A stretch of 64,000 nt of DNA from an uncultured Ruminococcus sp. (GCA_947627275.1 CANQVK010000009.1:27742-91741); one strand, 5' to 3'; positions 39,784 through 48,730 are shown, numbered from the stretch's first letter. The notes: a model not told the origin generated them from the letters alone. Numbers and translations are program-made.

Positions 39784-42066
39784 TCAACGGTAAAACGCAA
39801 GCAGTCTGTCGAGTATATCGGCATATCTCGGGCATGTGAGCTGAGGGAACGAAAATGCGTAAGCCTCGATTCCCACGACTACCGCCGTATACACGCAGCA
39901 TATTCCCATGACAGCCGTAAAGATGCGCTTTTTAAGCACATTTTCCGATCTCGTGAACAGGAAAAACAGCACAATATAAGCTCCGATGATGACCTGCCAT
40001 GAGAAATCCGCCATATATCGCGCGGAATAGCCGCTTTCCCAAACGGAGCATACTATGATGAACGGCATGACGATACAGGTCAATCCGATGACAGCGGCTC
40101 TTATACGCAAGCTTCTGTCAGAAATACGCTTCATCACCCTTCCACCGAGAAAATATCCGAATATCGGAAGCGCAAGAAAGATCAATCCCGAAATAGTTCC
40201 CTCGTCCTTGAAGTAATAGCCGTTTATGCCCAAAAATGAAAACGGAGCTGAAACAAACGGATAATCGGGAATAAACGCAGGAGGAGCAAGCAGGAAATTA
40301 TATATGCCGATAAGCATGTTCTGCACATGAAATTCGGTATGAGTAAAATCGTTTATTGTAAGTGAATATTTTATGCCGAACTCAAATACCGAGCCGAATC
40401 GGGCGTAATTGTAATACATCTGAAAAGCTCCAAGAGCCATTAACGGAACAAATGCGCAGGCAAGGTATTTCCATTTTTTTTCCTGTTTTTTCATACTGAT
40501 AAGATAGAAAAGGCATCCGCAGACAGCATACACCGCAAGAGTGGGACGGCACATTACGGAAAGTCCCAGAAACAGGGACGAAAGCAGTATCCTCGGGAGT
40601 TTAGCCTGCCCTTTATCGAAAATTCCCGACGTCGCAAGACAGTACGCCCCCGTTGTACAGCAAAGGAAGCCTGCCGATATTGACAGCTCGTAAAACATAG
40701 GTCTGCCGACAGAATACCATATTCCGCACGCCGCTAAAATTATCGTCAGCCCCGATATATACGCGCCCGTGGAAATACCGCTGAACCATTTTTTCACGAC
40801 CGCAGTATACAGCATCGACAGCAGGATAAGTCCCCCAGAAGCAAACAGCATAGTCGCTATATCCGCAGGGAAGAAATACCCCGTTATAAGGTGATACGGC
40901 AGAAAAATCAGAAGCGGCGCAATTCCGTAGTATGAATAATATTTACCGTTGTAGAAAGCATGATCCCAAAGGCATTCCACATCGTCATAGTACCTCGCTC
41001 CCGTATCGTAGGGATTTTCCATGGCAAGCAGTTCCTCGGACGGTTCGCTCAGCAGGTCGAACTGTCCGTGTTCAAAAGCAAGCACAAGCTCCTCCGTTAT
41101 CTGGTCGCCCTCTGTAAGCTTGAAGCGGTCGAAAAATCCGCCCCTCGGTATCTGCTGAAGAACAAGTATGATTCCGCAGCATACCGCAAGAATAGTGACC
41201 CAGTTTGCGGAAACACGGCAGAAATATCTGTTTTCGCAGTATCTCGCCTGCATGGTGCAGGAAAAAATACAAGCGTAAAGGAACGTTCCCAACAGCGTAA
41301 TAAGCATACCCCTTATAGGCATTACGTCAAACGGCACAGGACGGTTAAGCTCAATGCTCTCGATAACGCAGCCGTCGTTCTCGCTCACTCCCGAGAAACG
41401 GAAACGTGCCGAGGACGTGTCCCCTGAAAGCTGAACAACTGCGTTCTGAGACTGGGGACTGCCTGCAATCAGAGTGGATTCGATTATCTTCATGCGGTAG
41501 TAATAGCCCGTTTCCTCCGTCATATCGGCAAAAAAGTTGACCTGACGAGCCTTTTCATCGTCAAAGCGTACCTGAATGTACGCCGTTCCGACTTTATGGT
41601 CAAGCTCACGGTAAGTAAGGCTTATTTCATCCGTTCCCTTGACCTGCACTCCGCCAAGCTCGGGGTCGTATACAGCTCCGTCAAGCTCGGCGTCGGCTAC
41701 AGGCAGAACGATATGCTCGTATCCCCCCGATATAAGCCGGTACGAGGGGAACTGGAAAAAAGTAAGCTCCAGAACCGCCGCCGTCAGCGCAAGCTTGCCC
41801 ATAAAAACAAGCGTTCTGGAAGCATTTCTCCGCAGAAAGCCGTATAATACCGCTTCTATCGCCGAAACCGTTCCCATTACCACAAACGCGCCGCTGAAAC
41901 TTCCGAAATCAAAGAGAAGATCGGAAAGTCCCGTAAGTATGAGTACCGCAGTCATTCCATAAGCGAACAGCCGCAGATTTTTTGATATTTCCTTCCGGAA
42001 ATTCTTAATAAATATAATCGAGCATACAGCCGTCAAAATCAAGGCTGCGAAAAATATAAACCACAT
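39784..42066 (-). CDS. Polytopic membrane protein, GT-C glycosyltransferase-like
   Basis: About 12 hydrophobic segments with a soluble insert; RBS GAGAGGG before MWFIFF. Confidence 0.6.
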   Translation of the reverse strand: MWFIFFAALILTAVCSIIFIKNFRKEISKNLRLFAYGMTAVLILTGLSDLLFDFGSFSGAFVVMGTVSAIEAVLYGFLRRNASRTLVFMGKLALTAAVLELTFFQFPSYRLISGGYEHIVLPVADAELDGAVYDPELGGVQVKGTDEISLTYRELDHKVGTAYIQVRFDDEKARQVNFFADMTEETGYYYRMKIIESTLIAGSPQSQNAVVQLSGDTSSARFRFSGVSENDGCVIESIELNRPVPFDVMPIRGMLITLLGTFLYACIFSCTMQARYCENRYFCRVSANWVTILAVCCGIILVLQQIPRGGFFDRFKLTEGDQITEELVLAFEHGQFDLLSEPSEELLAMENPYDTGARYYDDVECLWDHAFYNGKYYSYYGIAPLLIFLPYHLITGYFFPADIATMLFASGGLILLSMLYTAVVKKWFSGISTGAYISGLTIILAACGIWYSVGRPMFYELSISAGFLCCTTGAYCLATSGIFDKGQAKLPRILLSSLFLGLSVMCRPTLAVYAVCGCLFYLISMKKQEKKWKYLACAFVPLMALGAFQMYYNYARFGSVFEFGIKYSLTINDFTHTEFHVQNMLIGIYNFLLAPPAFIPDYPFVSAPFSFLGINGYYFKDEGTISGLIFLALPIFGYFLGGRVMKRISDRSLRIRAAVIGLTCIVMPFIIVCSVWESGYSARYMADFSWQVIIGAYIVLFFLFTRSENVLKKRIFTAVMGICCVYTAVVVGIEAYAFSFPQLTCPRYADILDRLLAFYR

Positions 42067-42140
42067 AAAATACCCTCTCAAGGAAACGGACGGCTATGCC
42101 GCCCGATTATTTTCTCATTATATTCACAATTTTAGCGAAC

Positions 42141-42318
42141 TAACATCGGGATCCCAAAGGGACGGTGTCCCTTTGGCGGAGTCCAGAGGCAGCGCCTCTG
42201 GCAGGGTGTGGGACAGAGTCCCACATAGCGTTTAAGCGCTCCGCAAAGGGTGAATTTCAAAACAGTCCTGAGGACTGTTTTGAAAGAGGGAACGCCCTGC
42301 AAGAGAGGGCGTTCCCTT
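42141..42318 (+). repeat. Six-hairpin palindromic repeat element, copy B
   Basis: CCAAAGGGACGGTGTCCCTTTGG; CCAGAGGCAGCGCCTCTGG; TGTGGGACAGAGTCCCACA; AGCGTTTAAGCGCT; CAAAACAGTCCTGAGGACTGTTTTG; GGGAACGCCCTGCAAGAGAGGGCGTTCCC. Confidence 0.95.
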
Positions 42319-42384
42319 AATAAAGACACTGAACACCTTGCCCTTACTAAAGAAACAATAATCGCTTAAGTTAAAGACTTCAAG

Positions 42385-43821
42385 TTATTGACCGCTATTG
42401 AACCTTTTGACCTCCTCGTCAATAACGCCCGTCCATGCGTCGCGGAGAGCCGCCCATGAATCGACCGCTTCGTTACCCTCAAGAAGCGCAGTCGTAAGGT
42501 TATTCATTACGCCTCTTGTCTCATAGGTATAATCACCGTCTCCGTACATTCTCTCGCCCATTCCGTAGCCGAAATCAAACATCGGGGTCATGTTCGACGG
42601 ATCGAGATAGCTCTGGAGCGCATCGTACTGCTCCTCCGTCACAAATGACCTTACATTGCCTGCGGCTGTTTTCTGTACAATAAGAGCCTTCTGCTTTTCA
42701 AGCTCCCTGTATTCCTCCTGCGTTGCGGCAAGTCTCTCGCACTTTATGTAGGCTGCGACGGCTTCGCCTTTCTGCGACCCCTTAACAAGCATCCTTGCGG
42801 CAAAATTGCAGCAGAGGTAATTATCGTCCGCATCGGGAGCTTTCGGGAACGGCACTATCATAAGGTCTGCATCGGGATTCTTTGAATTTGAAGCGCCCAG
42901 CGCCCAGTCAGCCATAGCGAAAAACAAGGTAGACTTATCATCGGGGAAATAGCCTATCCATTCGGGATCGTAAAGCTTCTTTGACGCTATCTCCTGCATG
43001 AGCAGTTCAGCCTTTTCTATCTCGGGGTCGTTTATATTATTGGAGAAAACGCCGTCGTCGTAATTAACTATGGTATGACCCGTTGACTGTATGATCGCCT
43101 GACCGAACCAACCGTTTATGCCGTATCGCGTCTGTCCCTCGGCTGCGCCCGAAACAAAGGATTCCATCATATCCATCATTGCGTCCCAGTCCCATTCGCC
43201 GTCAAGATACAGCTCGTAAGGGTCCTCAAGACCGGCAGACTTCATAAGATCGCGGCTGTAGGTTATAAGCAGAGGGTCGGATATAATGTACGGCATAACG
43301 TAATGGCTGCCGTTATACTCAAACATGTCGATAACGTCCTCCATATCGTCCCACAGACCTTCGTTTACGCCCATTATATCGAAATAGGGGTCAAGTGGCT
43401 GATACTGATCCTTTGCAACGCCGTTAGGAACAGCGTTCCACTCGTAGGGGAACATATCGACCTCGTCGCCGCTGAGTATCATTGAAGCAAGCTTGTTATA
43501 TTTCTCGGTGGAACTGGTCTGAACGTAGTTTACTTTAGCTCCGTAAACGTCCTCAAAAAGCGAAAGCGCAACCGATCTGTCCTGATTATTCTGGGGATTA
43601 AGGTCATAGTCTGCAAGCCATGTTATCGTCTGACCGCTTATGTCAACAGAGTTTTCCCCTTTAACCTCCTCCTCGTTTGCGTCAACGGAAAACTCGTCCT
43701 CCGTCTTGTAGCGGCTGTTATCTTCTGACGAGGAGGATTCTTTATTCTGACAAGAAACGACCGACGACATCGTCAAAGACATCGCCGCAAGTCCCGCAAG
43801 AACTTTTCTGATCTTGTTCAT
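42385..43821 (-). CDS. ABC-type extracellular solute-binding lipoprotein (sugar family)
   Basis: Lipobox VVSC; ITWLADYDLNPQNNQDRSVALSLFEDVYGAKV; paralogue of 56689-58089. Confidence 0.85.
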   Translation of the reverse strand: MNKIRKVLAGLAAMSLTMSSVVSCQNKESSSSEDNSRYKTEDEFSVDANEEEVKGENSVDISGQTITWLADYDLNPQNNQDRSVALSLFEDVYGAKVNYVQTSSTEKYNKLASMILSGDEVDMFPYEWNAVPNGVAKDQYQPLDPYFDIMGVNEGLWDDMEDVIDMFEYNGSHYVMPYIISDPLLITYSRDLMKSAGLEDPYELYLDGEWDWDAMMDMMESFVSGAAEGQTRYGINGWFGQAIIQSTGHTIVNYDDGVFSNNINDPEIEKAELLMQEIASKKLYDPEWIGYFPDDKSTLFFAMADWALGASNSKNPDADLMIVPFPKAPDADDNYLCCNFAARMLVKGSQKGEAVAAYIKCERLAATQEEYRELEKQKALIVQKTAAGNVRSFVTEEQYDALQSYLDPSNMTPMFDFGYGMGERMYGDGDYTYETRGVMNNLTTALLEGNEAVDSWAALRDAWTGVIDEEVKRFNSGQ

Positions 43822-43998
43822 TAAAAAACTCCTTCCATTCACAGCACCGTTGAGAGGATAATGCTGTCTGTTACTTATATTATACTTTTTTTAATGAAAG
43901 CTGTCAAGAGTTTCATTGAATTTGTCGTGTAAAACGCGTTTAGTATAACAAAAAACAGCCGCCTGTAAAAAACAGACAGCTGTTGACGTCGTGGATGA

Positions 43999-44169
43999 TT
44001 ACTCAGCGGAAGGAGCTCCGACAGGACAAACACTTGCGCAAGCGCCGCACTCAACGCATGCGTCAGCGTCGATCTGGTACTTTCCATCGCCTTCGGAAAT
44101 AGCGCTTACAGGACACTCAGCCTCGCAAGCTCCGCAGCTTACACACTCGTCAGAAATTACATATGCCAT
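43999..44169 (-). CDS. 2[4Fe-4S] ferredoxin (56 aa, absent from the supplied ORF track)
   Basis: MAYVISDECVSCGACEAECPVSAISEGDGKYQIDADACVECGACASVCPVGAPSAE*; two CxxCxxCxxxCP clusters. Confidence 0.96.
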   Translation of the reverse strand: MAYVISDECVSCGACEAECPVSAISEGDGKYQIDADACVECGACASVCPVGAPSAE

Positions 44170-44299
44170 AGTTATGTACCTCCATAGGAAATTTTATAGG
44201 ATAAAATCCTGTTGCTTTTATTTTAACACATTAACATTTAAAAATCAAGTGTTTTTTGTTAGCATATTCAAATTGATTTTGAAACAATTCCCACCCCCA

Positions 44300-44968
44300 T
44301 TATCGGGATATAAATTTGCAAAACGCAAGAAAGAACAATATTGATATTGCCATTGTTACTGTCATAAAGAGTAACAGATGCCTTTCGATAAAGTAGCTTA
44401 CCGTATCATAAAAGCCTTTTTTTCCGCCGAGCGAAGGGTCGCTGAGCTTTTTTCTGTATACAAGAGGTTCTACCCATTTATCCCCTTCGGGTGAATAGTA
44501 GACCAATACTTCATCGCCGCCGAGAATCGTTTCAAGGTTCTCGCTGTATTCTTCGCTCCAGAACGTTTCCGTTCTGCCGGTAAGAGGATCGTCCCATTCT
44601 ATCTCCATTTTATAGAAGTATGTTACGTTCCTTATATTTACCGGACCGTCCTGCGGAACTTCTTTTCCTGCAAAATATGCAAGGCGCTTGGTAGATACCA
44701 CTCTCCCCTTCACGCTGTTCTGACCAAGCATATAGCACATATGCCCTGTCTTTTCTATGCCCTTTATAAGGCTGATTATGTTGCTTATAAAAAGCAATCC
44801 TGCTATCACAGAGCCTACAACGGCAATAGTCTTTACAGCGGTGCCATTGGGATCATAATTCTTGACCTGCGATATAAGAAAAGCCGAAAACAGTATAACT
44901 CCTAAGCCGAGTGCAAATCCTAAATCCGAACGCTTGTATCCACAAGGTATGAGCTTTTTTCTGCGCAT
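44300..44968 (-). CDS. DUF3592-like membrane protein
   Basis: Two N-terminal TMs, soluble domain, C-terminal TM. Confidence 0.6.
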   Translation of the reverse strand: MRRKKLIPCGYKRSDLGFALGLGVILFSAFLISQVKNYDPNGTAVKTIAVVGSVIAGLLFISNIISLIKGIEKTGHMCYMLGQNSVKGRVVSTKRLAYFAGKEVPQDGPVNIRNVTYFYKMEIEWDDPLTGRTETFWSEEYSENLETILGGDEVLVYYSPEGDKWVEPLVYRKKLSDPSLGGKKGFYDTVSYFIERHLLLFMTVTMAISILFFLAFCKFISR

Positions 44969-45124
44969 TCAAATCAATCCCCATTCCTCTTATGAGTTTA
45001 CACGCCTTATATAAAAGTTGTAAATTTTACACAGCTAATTATAACACTTATTTTCGCCTGTGTCAAGCCATTTTTCGTGATTTGCCGCATATTTACGTTG
45101 ATTTTATCGGAAACTAAAAAAAAC

Positions 45125-45154
45125 TTGACAATCCGATGATCATTATGTTATAAT
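45125..45154 (+). promoter_or_regulatory. Predicted sigma-A promoter for the 45303 gene
   Basis: TTGACA - 18 nt - TATAAT. Confidence 0.8.
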
Positions 45155-45162
45155 AAATGTAC

Positions 45163-45284
45163 TTATAGCAAACGACAAAATATTTTGGCGTTTGCTATTT
45201 GCCGATCCGCACGTAGCGAATGTGCGAGGCAATTAAAATCAAAATTATAGTGAACGTCAAATTTATTTTTACGTTCACTATAAT
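45163..45284 (+). repeat. Three-stem leader-like repeat element, copy 2
   Basis: TATAGCAAACG...CGTTTGCTATTTGCC...GGCAATTAAAATCAAAATTATAGTGAACGT...ACGTTCACTATAA; same family as 30253-30386. Confidence 0.9.
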
Positions 45285-45302
45285 TCAACGGAGGCTTTTG
45301 CA

Positions 45303-45884
45303 ATGAAAAAATATAAATTGATCCCCCTTCTTCTTGCGGCTGTACTGGCTGCAACGCCACTCACAGGCTGTTCCCCTGATAAGGAATCGAGCAGCGTTTC
45401 CGTCAGCATGGCTCAGAACGGCAGACAGGAGGGTCTTGCAAATAACGAAATAAAGGCGAACGTTGCCGAAGATACGGAATGCAACGATACCACATTCAAA
45501 CTCAACAGCGTTGTAGATTCCGGAATGACGGACGACAGCGGCAATAAATACGTCTATTTAGACGCTGTTATCGGAAACTCCACCGACAAGGAATACGACC
45601 TGAATATCCTCAATAACTTCTACCTGCTTCTCCCCGATAATTCGGAGGCTCACTTCGATGTCAGAACGCAGCTTTACGGTCAGAAAAATATAGACAATTA
45701 TATAGTAAATCCGTTCACAGTTCCAGCAAGCGGCGAAATATCGGGAATATTCGGCGGTTTCGTTATCGCTCCCGACGTTGAAAGTTTCACCGTTTGCTTC
45801 TTCCCGACTCAGGAGGATATGAGAAACAAATCCAACGTTATCAAGATTGACGTTACTTCCGAAAATATAACAAAATTAAACTGA
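45303..45884 (+). CDS. DUF4352/DUF5067-like lipoprotein
   Basis: Lipobox PLTGCSPDKESS; Ig-like body; RBS GGAGG. Confidence 0.8.
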   Translation: MKKYKLIPLLLAAVLAATPLTGCSPDKESSSVSVSMAQNGRQEGLANNEIKANVAEDTECNDTTFKLNSVVDSGMTDDSGNKYVYLDAVIGNSTDKEYDLNILNNFYLLLPDNSEAHFDVRTQLYGQKNIDNYIVNPFTVPASGEISGIFGGFVIAPDVESFTVCFFPTQEDMRNKSNVIKIDVTSENITKLN

Positions 45885-45928
45885 AAAATTCGGAGCAGTC
45901 CCAATATCTGGAGCTGCTCCGAATTTTT
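45884..45928 (+). terminator. Rho-independent terminator
   Basis: AAAAATTCGGAGCAG...CTGCTCCGAATTTTT. Confidence 0.9.
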
Positions 45929-46011
45929 CATATTTTTTTATTTTTGCTGCAACAATATAATAAATCGTGCGACTAAGTAATGAAGATATATTTTCAGAAG
46001 GGAGCAAATAT

Positions 46012-46710
46012 ATGGATAACGGTGCAAGTAGCTACCGCCGTTTTCTCGAAGGGGATAAAGACGCTCTGACTGAAATAATCCGTGCATACAGGGACGGGAT
46101 CGTGCTGTATATAAACAGTTTTACCAATAATATCTGTATTGCAGAAGAAATAGCAGAGGATGTATTTATCAAGCTTTATGTAAATAAGCCTAAATTTTCC
46201 GGGAAAAGTTCCTTCAAAACATGGCTCTATTCCATAGGAAAATTTACAGCTGTCGATTATATCAGAAAAAACAAAAAAATTGTTTCGGCTTCTATTGACG
46301 ATTTCTATAGCCTTGCGGACAAGGAAGAACTGGAACATAATTATATAAAGAATGAGCAAAAGATCATGCTTCATAAGACGATCCAAACGCTCAGCCCGGA
46401 CTACAGTCAGGTGCTTTATCTGGTATATTTCGAGGATTTTAACATTTCACAGACAGCAAAGATAATGGGCAAATCAAACCGTCAGGTCACTTATTTGCTT
46501 TACAGAGCAAAAAAGGCTCTTAAATCAAAGCTTGAAAAAGAGAGGTTCACATATGAAGAGCTATGGGGATATTGCAGAAAGAGTGTTTCAAAAAGGGGAC
46601 GAGATTCTCAGAAGAAAACAGAAAAGAATTGCGCTGATAAAGAAAAATACTCTGATCGTTTCAGAAATATGCGCCGCTATCATTGTATGCTTCGGGATCT
46701 GGAAAACTGA
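46012..46710 (+). CDS. ECF-like sigma-70 family RNA polymerase sigma factor
   Basis: EEIAEDVFIKLYVNKPKFSGKSSFKTWLYSIGKFTAVDYIRKNKK (region 2), HKTIQTLSPDYSQVLYLVYFEDFNISQTAKIMGKSNRQVTYLLYRAKKALKSKLEKE (region 4); RBS GAAGGGAG. Confidence 0.88.
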   Translation: MDNGASSYRRFLEGDKDALTEIIRAYRDGIVLYINSFTNNICIAEEIAEDVFIKLYVNKPKFSGKSSFKTWLYSIGKFTAVDYIRKNKKIVSASIDDFYSLADKEELEHNYIKNEQKIMLHKTIQTLSPDYSQVLYLVYFEDFNISQTAKIMGKSNRQVTYLLYRAKKALKSKLEKERFTYEELWGYCRKSVSKRGRDSQKKTEKNCADKEKYSDRFRNMRRYHCMLRDLEN

Positions 46711-48724
46711 TACTATGAAAGTTTTTCTAAATAATGATTTTCCCGATAATATCGTTACAGAATCGGAAAATAAAACAGAAATTCCAATTCCTGTTTCCAC
46801 TTCGGAATATAAGGAAAATGAAATTTATACTTCCGAAACCGCCGCCGCAGCCGAAACCGGCATTGAAGCAGAAAGTAAGACCTCTGTATTTTTAACAGGC
46901 TCAGCAGCGGACGTCACATCACAAGTTACAGCCGTTCCGAACAACGGCAATTCAGCGCAAACACAAATGCCTCTGCAAACGGCTGTGCAGACAACTGCAC
47001 AGACCGATTTGCAGACAATTCCGATCACAACAGACATTCAACCGCCAACAACAGTCTGTACAGTAATGCAGACGGAAAACGAAGGGAGCGATTATATGAA
47101 AAAGCTTGCATCTTTTTTCACATCAGCGATCATAATTGCATCTTCGGCTTCTCCTATGATAGGAAACGCCGAATATAAAATCGACGCATCGAGATACTGG
47201 CCCGGCGAAAAGGCAATATTTGACAAAATGGACAGCGGAGAGCTTGACCTTGACGTCAACGGCGACGGAGTATTCGACCTCCTTGACGGTTACACGATGC
47301 AGCTCTATTTTGATCATAAAATAGATCCTGAATATGTGTTTTCAGATCCGAAAATGAAAGAACTGTATTATTCAACTATGTATCAGGTAGTTGATCAGGA
47401 AACAATAAACCGCATTGAAGCTATCGCCGATTATAACGGAGACGGAAAGGTAAACGGTACAGATCAGGCCCACCTTGTTCGGTATTTTATCGCAAACCAA
47501 AAACTGAAAATTGAATACCTTGATCCTACTTACTACTCTCCACAATCGCTTTGCGAGTCTCATCATGAAACTCATGGTAACTGGACTTCAGAAGAACTTT
47601 ACGTAAAGACTTTGATCGATAATATGGACTATCTCATTGCAGGATACGACATTGTAGCTGAAATGTACGAAAACGGAACGATCGACCTTGATTTCAACTG
47701 CAACGGTCAGCTTGACATCGGCGATGTGTATGTCTTCTATGTATATTACAACGAAGACTACGGAAGGGGATATGACTATGACAGCGAACACAAAAACTTT
47801 AGTGACTATATGACTGCCGAAGGATTTAACCGCTGCAAGAATGCACTCGCAAATTATCCCAAAGGTTTCATGAATTTAGGCTTTAGAGAAGATAGATTTA
47901 TGGATTATGTAACGCTTTACATTGTAGGACATATCGAACTGAAGCCTGAATATTTCACCGAGGAATATTATCAGGAAACATTCAGCCCTTATTATCGTCC
48001 GAGCTTTTATATTATCAATTACCGTGTAGAGGCGGCGGCAGCAAGACTTGGGCTGAACCCTGACGAAGGCGCTTGGCTGAAATACACCGAAGATGAGTTC
48101 TACGATTTCTTCAATGCTTACTGCAACGACGTGGAAAACGGTCTGCGTCCCGCTCCCGATGTAAACATGGACGGGGTAGTTGACTACTACGATTACTTTG
48201 CTTCCAACATCTATCTTGAAGACCTACTGAACAATGTAACTGCCGATGAAAGCATTCTCTCTGCGGATATATGGAACAACCTTGCAGAAAACTGTGATTT
48301 CAACGGAAACGGTACGTCCAAAGACATCATTGACATCCTGACAATACAACTCTATGTTGTTAAATATGTAGGAGACTACGACGATTTTGAACAGGCTTAC
48401 AAGGATTATACGAAAAAACTCGGCGGAACTTCAACATACGAGGTCGAAGGCGTAAGCTATGAGAATAATCTCAGGATACTTTCGGAGCTTGAAAAGAATG
48501 AGATCGTTTACGGCGACGCAAACTGCGACGGCGAGGTTACTATCGCTGATTCAACAGCTATTTTGCAGGCTCTCGGAAACCCCGACAAATACGGACTTTC
48601 CGAACAAGGAGCAAGGAACGCCGACTGCTGCGACCCCGGAGACGGAGTTACGACAAGCGATGCAATAGCAATTCAGAAAAAACACGCAAAAGTTATCTCC
48701 GAACTGCCCGAAATTACCAAATAA
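46553..48724 (+). CDS. Anti-sigma-like single-pass membrane N-terminus fused in frame to an EF-hand-rich dockerin protein
   Basis: MKSYGDIAERVFQKGDEILRRKQKRIALIKKNTLIVSEICAAIIVCFGIW; Thr/Gln-rich linker; C-terminal dockerin; internal RBS/ATG/signal peptide at 47083-47098 gives an alternative CDS 47096-48724. Confidence 0.75.
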   Translation: MKSYGDIAERVFQKGDEILRRKQKRIALIKKNTLIVSEICAAIIVCFGIWKTDTMKVFLNNDFPDNIVTESENKTEIPIPVSTSEYKENEIYTSETAAAAETGIEAESKTSVFLTGSAADVTSQVTAVPNNGNSAQTQMPLQTAVQTTAQTDLQTIPITTDIQPPTTVCTVMQTENEGSDYMKKLASFFTSAIIIASSASPMIGNAEYKIDASRYWPGEKAIFDKMDSGELDLDVNGDGVFDLLDGYTMQLYFDHKIDPEYVFSDPKMKELYYSTMYQVVDQETINRIEAIADYNGDGKVNGTDQAHLVRYFIANQKLKIEYLDPTYYSPQSLCESHHETHGNWTSEELYVKTLIDNMDYLIAGYDIVAEMYENGTIDLDFNCNGQLDIGDVYVFYVYYNEDYGRGYDYDSEHKNFSDYMTAEGFNRCKNALANYPKGFMNLGFREDRFMDYVTLYIVGHIELKPEYFTEEYYQETFSPYYRPSFYIINYRVEAAAARLGLNPDEGAWLKYTEDEFYDFFNAYCNDVENGLRPAPDVNMDGVVDYYDYFASNIYLEDLLNNVTADESILSADIWNNLAENCDFNGNGTSKDIIDILTIQLYVVKYVGDYDDFEQAYKDYTKKLGGTSTYEVEGVSYENNLRILSELEKNEIVYGDANCDGEVTIADSTAILQALGNPDKYGLSEQGARNADCCDPGDGVTTSDAIAIQKKHAKVISELPEITK

Positions 48725-48730
48725 CATCAA

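Noticed and set aside
45940-46011. ECF-type autoregulated promoter upstream of the sigma gene (CAAC...CGTGCGAC)
   Set aside because: Spacing between the AAC-like and CGT-like motifs is only about 12 nt, short for an ECF promoter; not reported as a feature.
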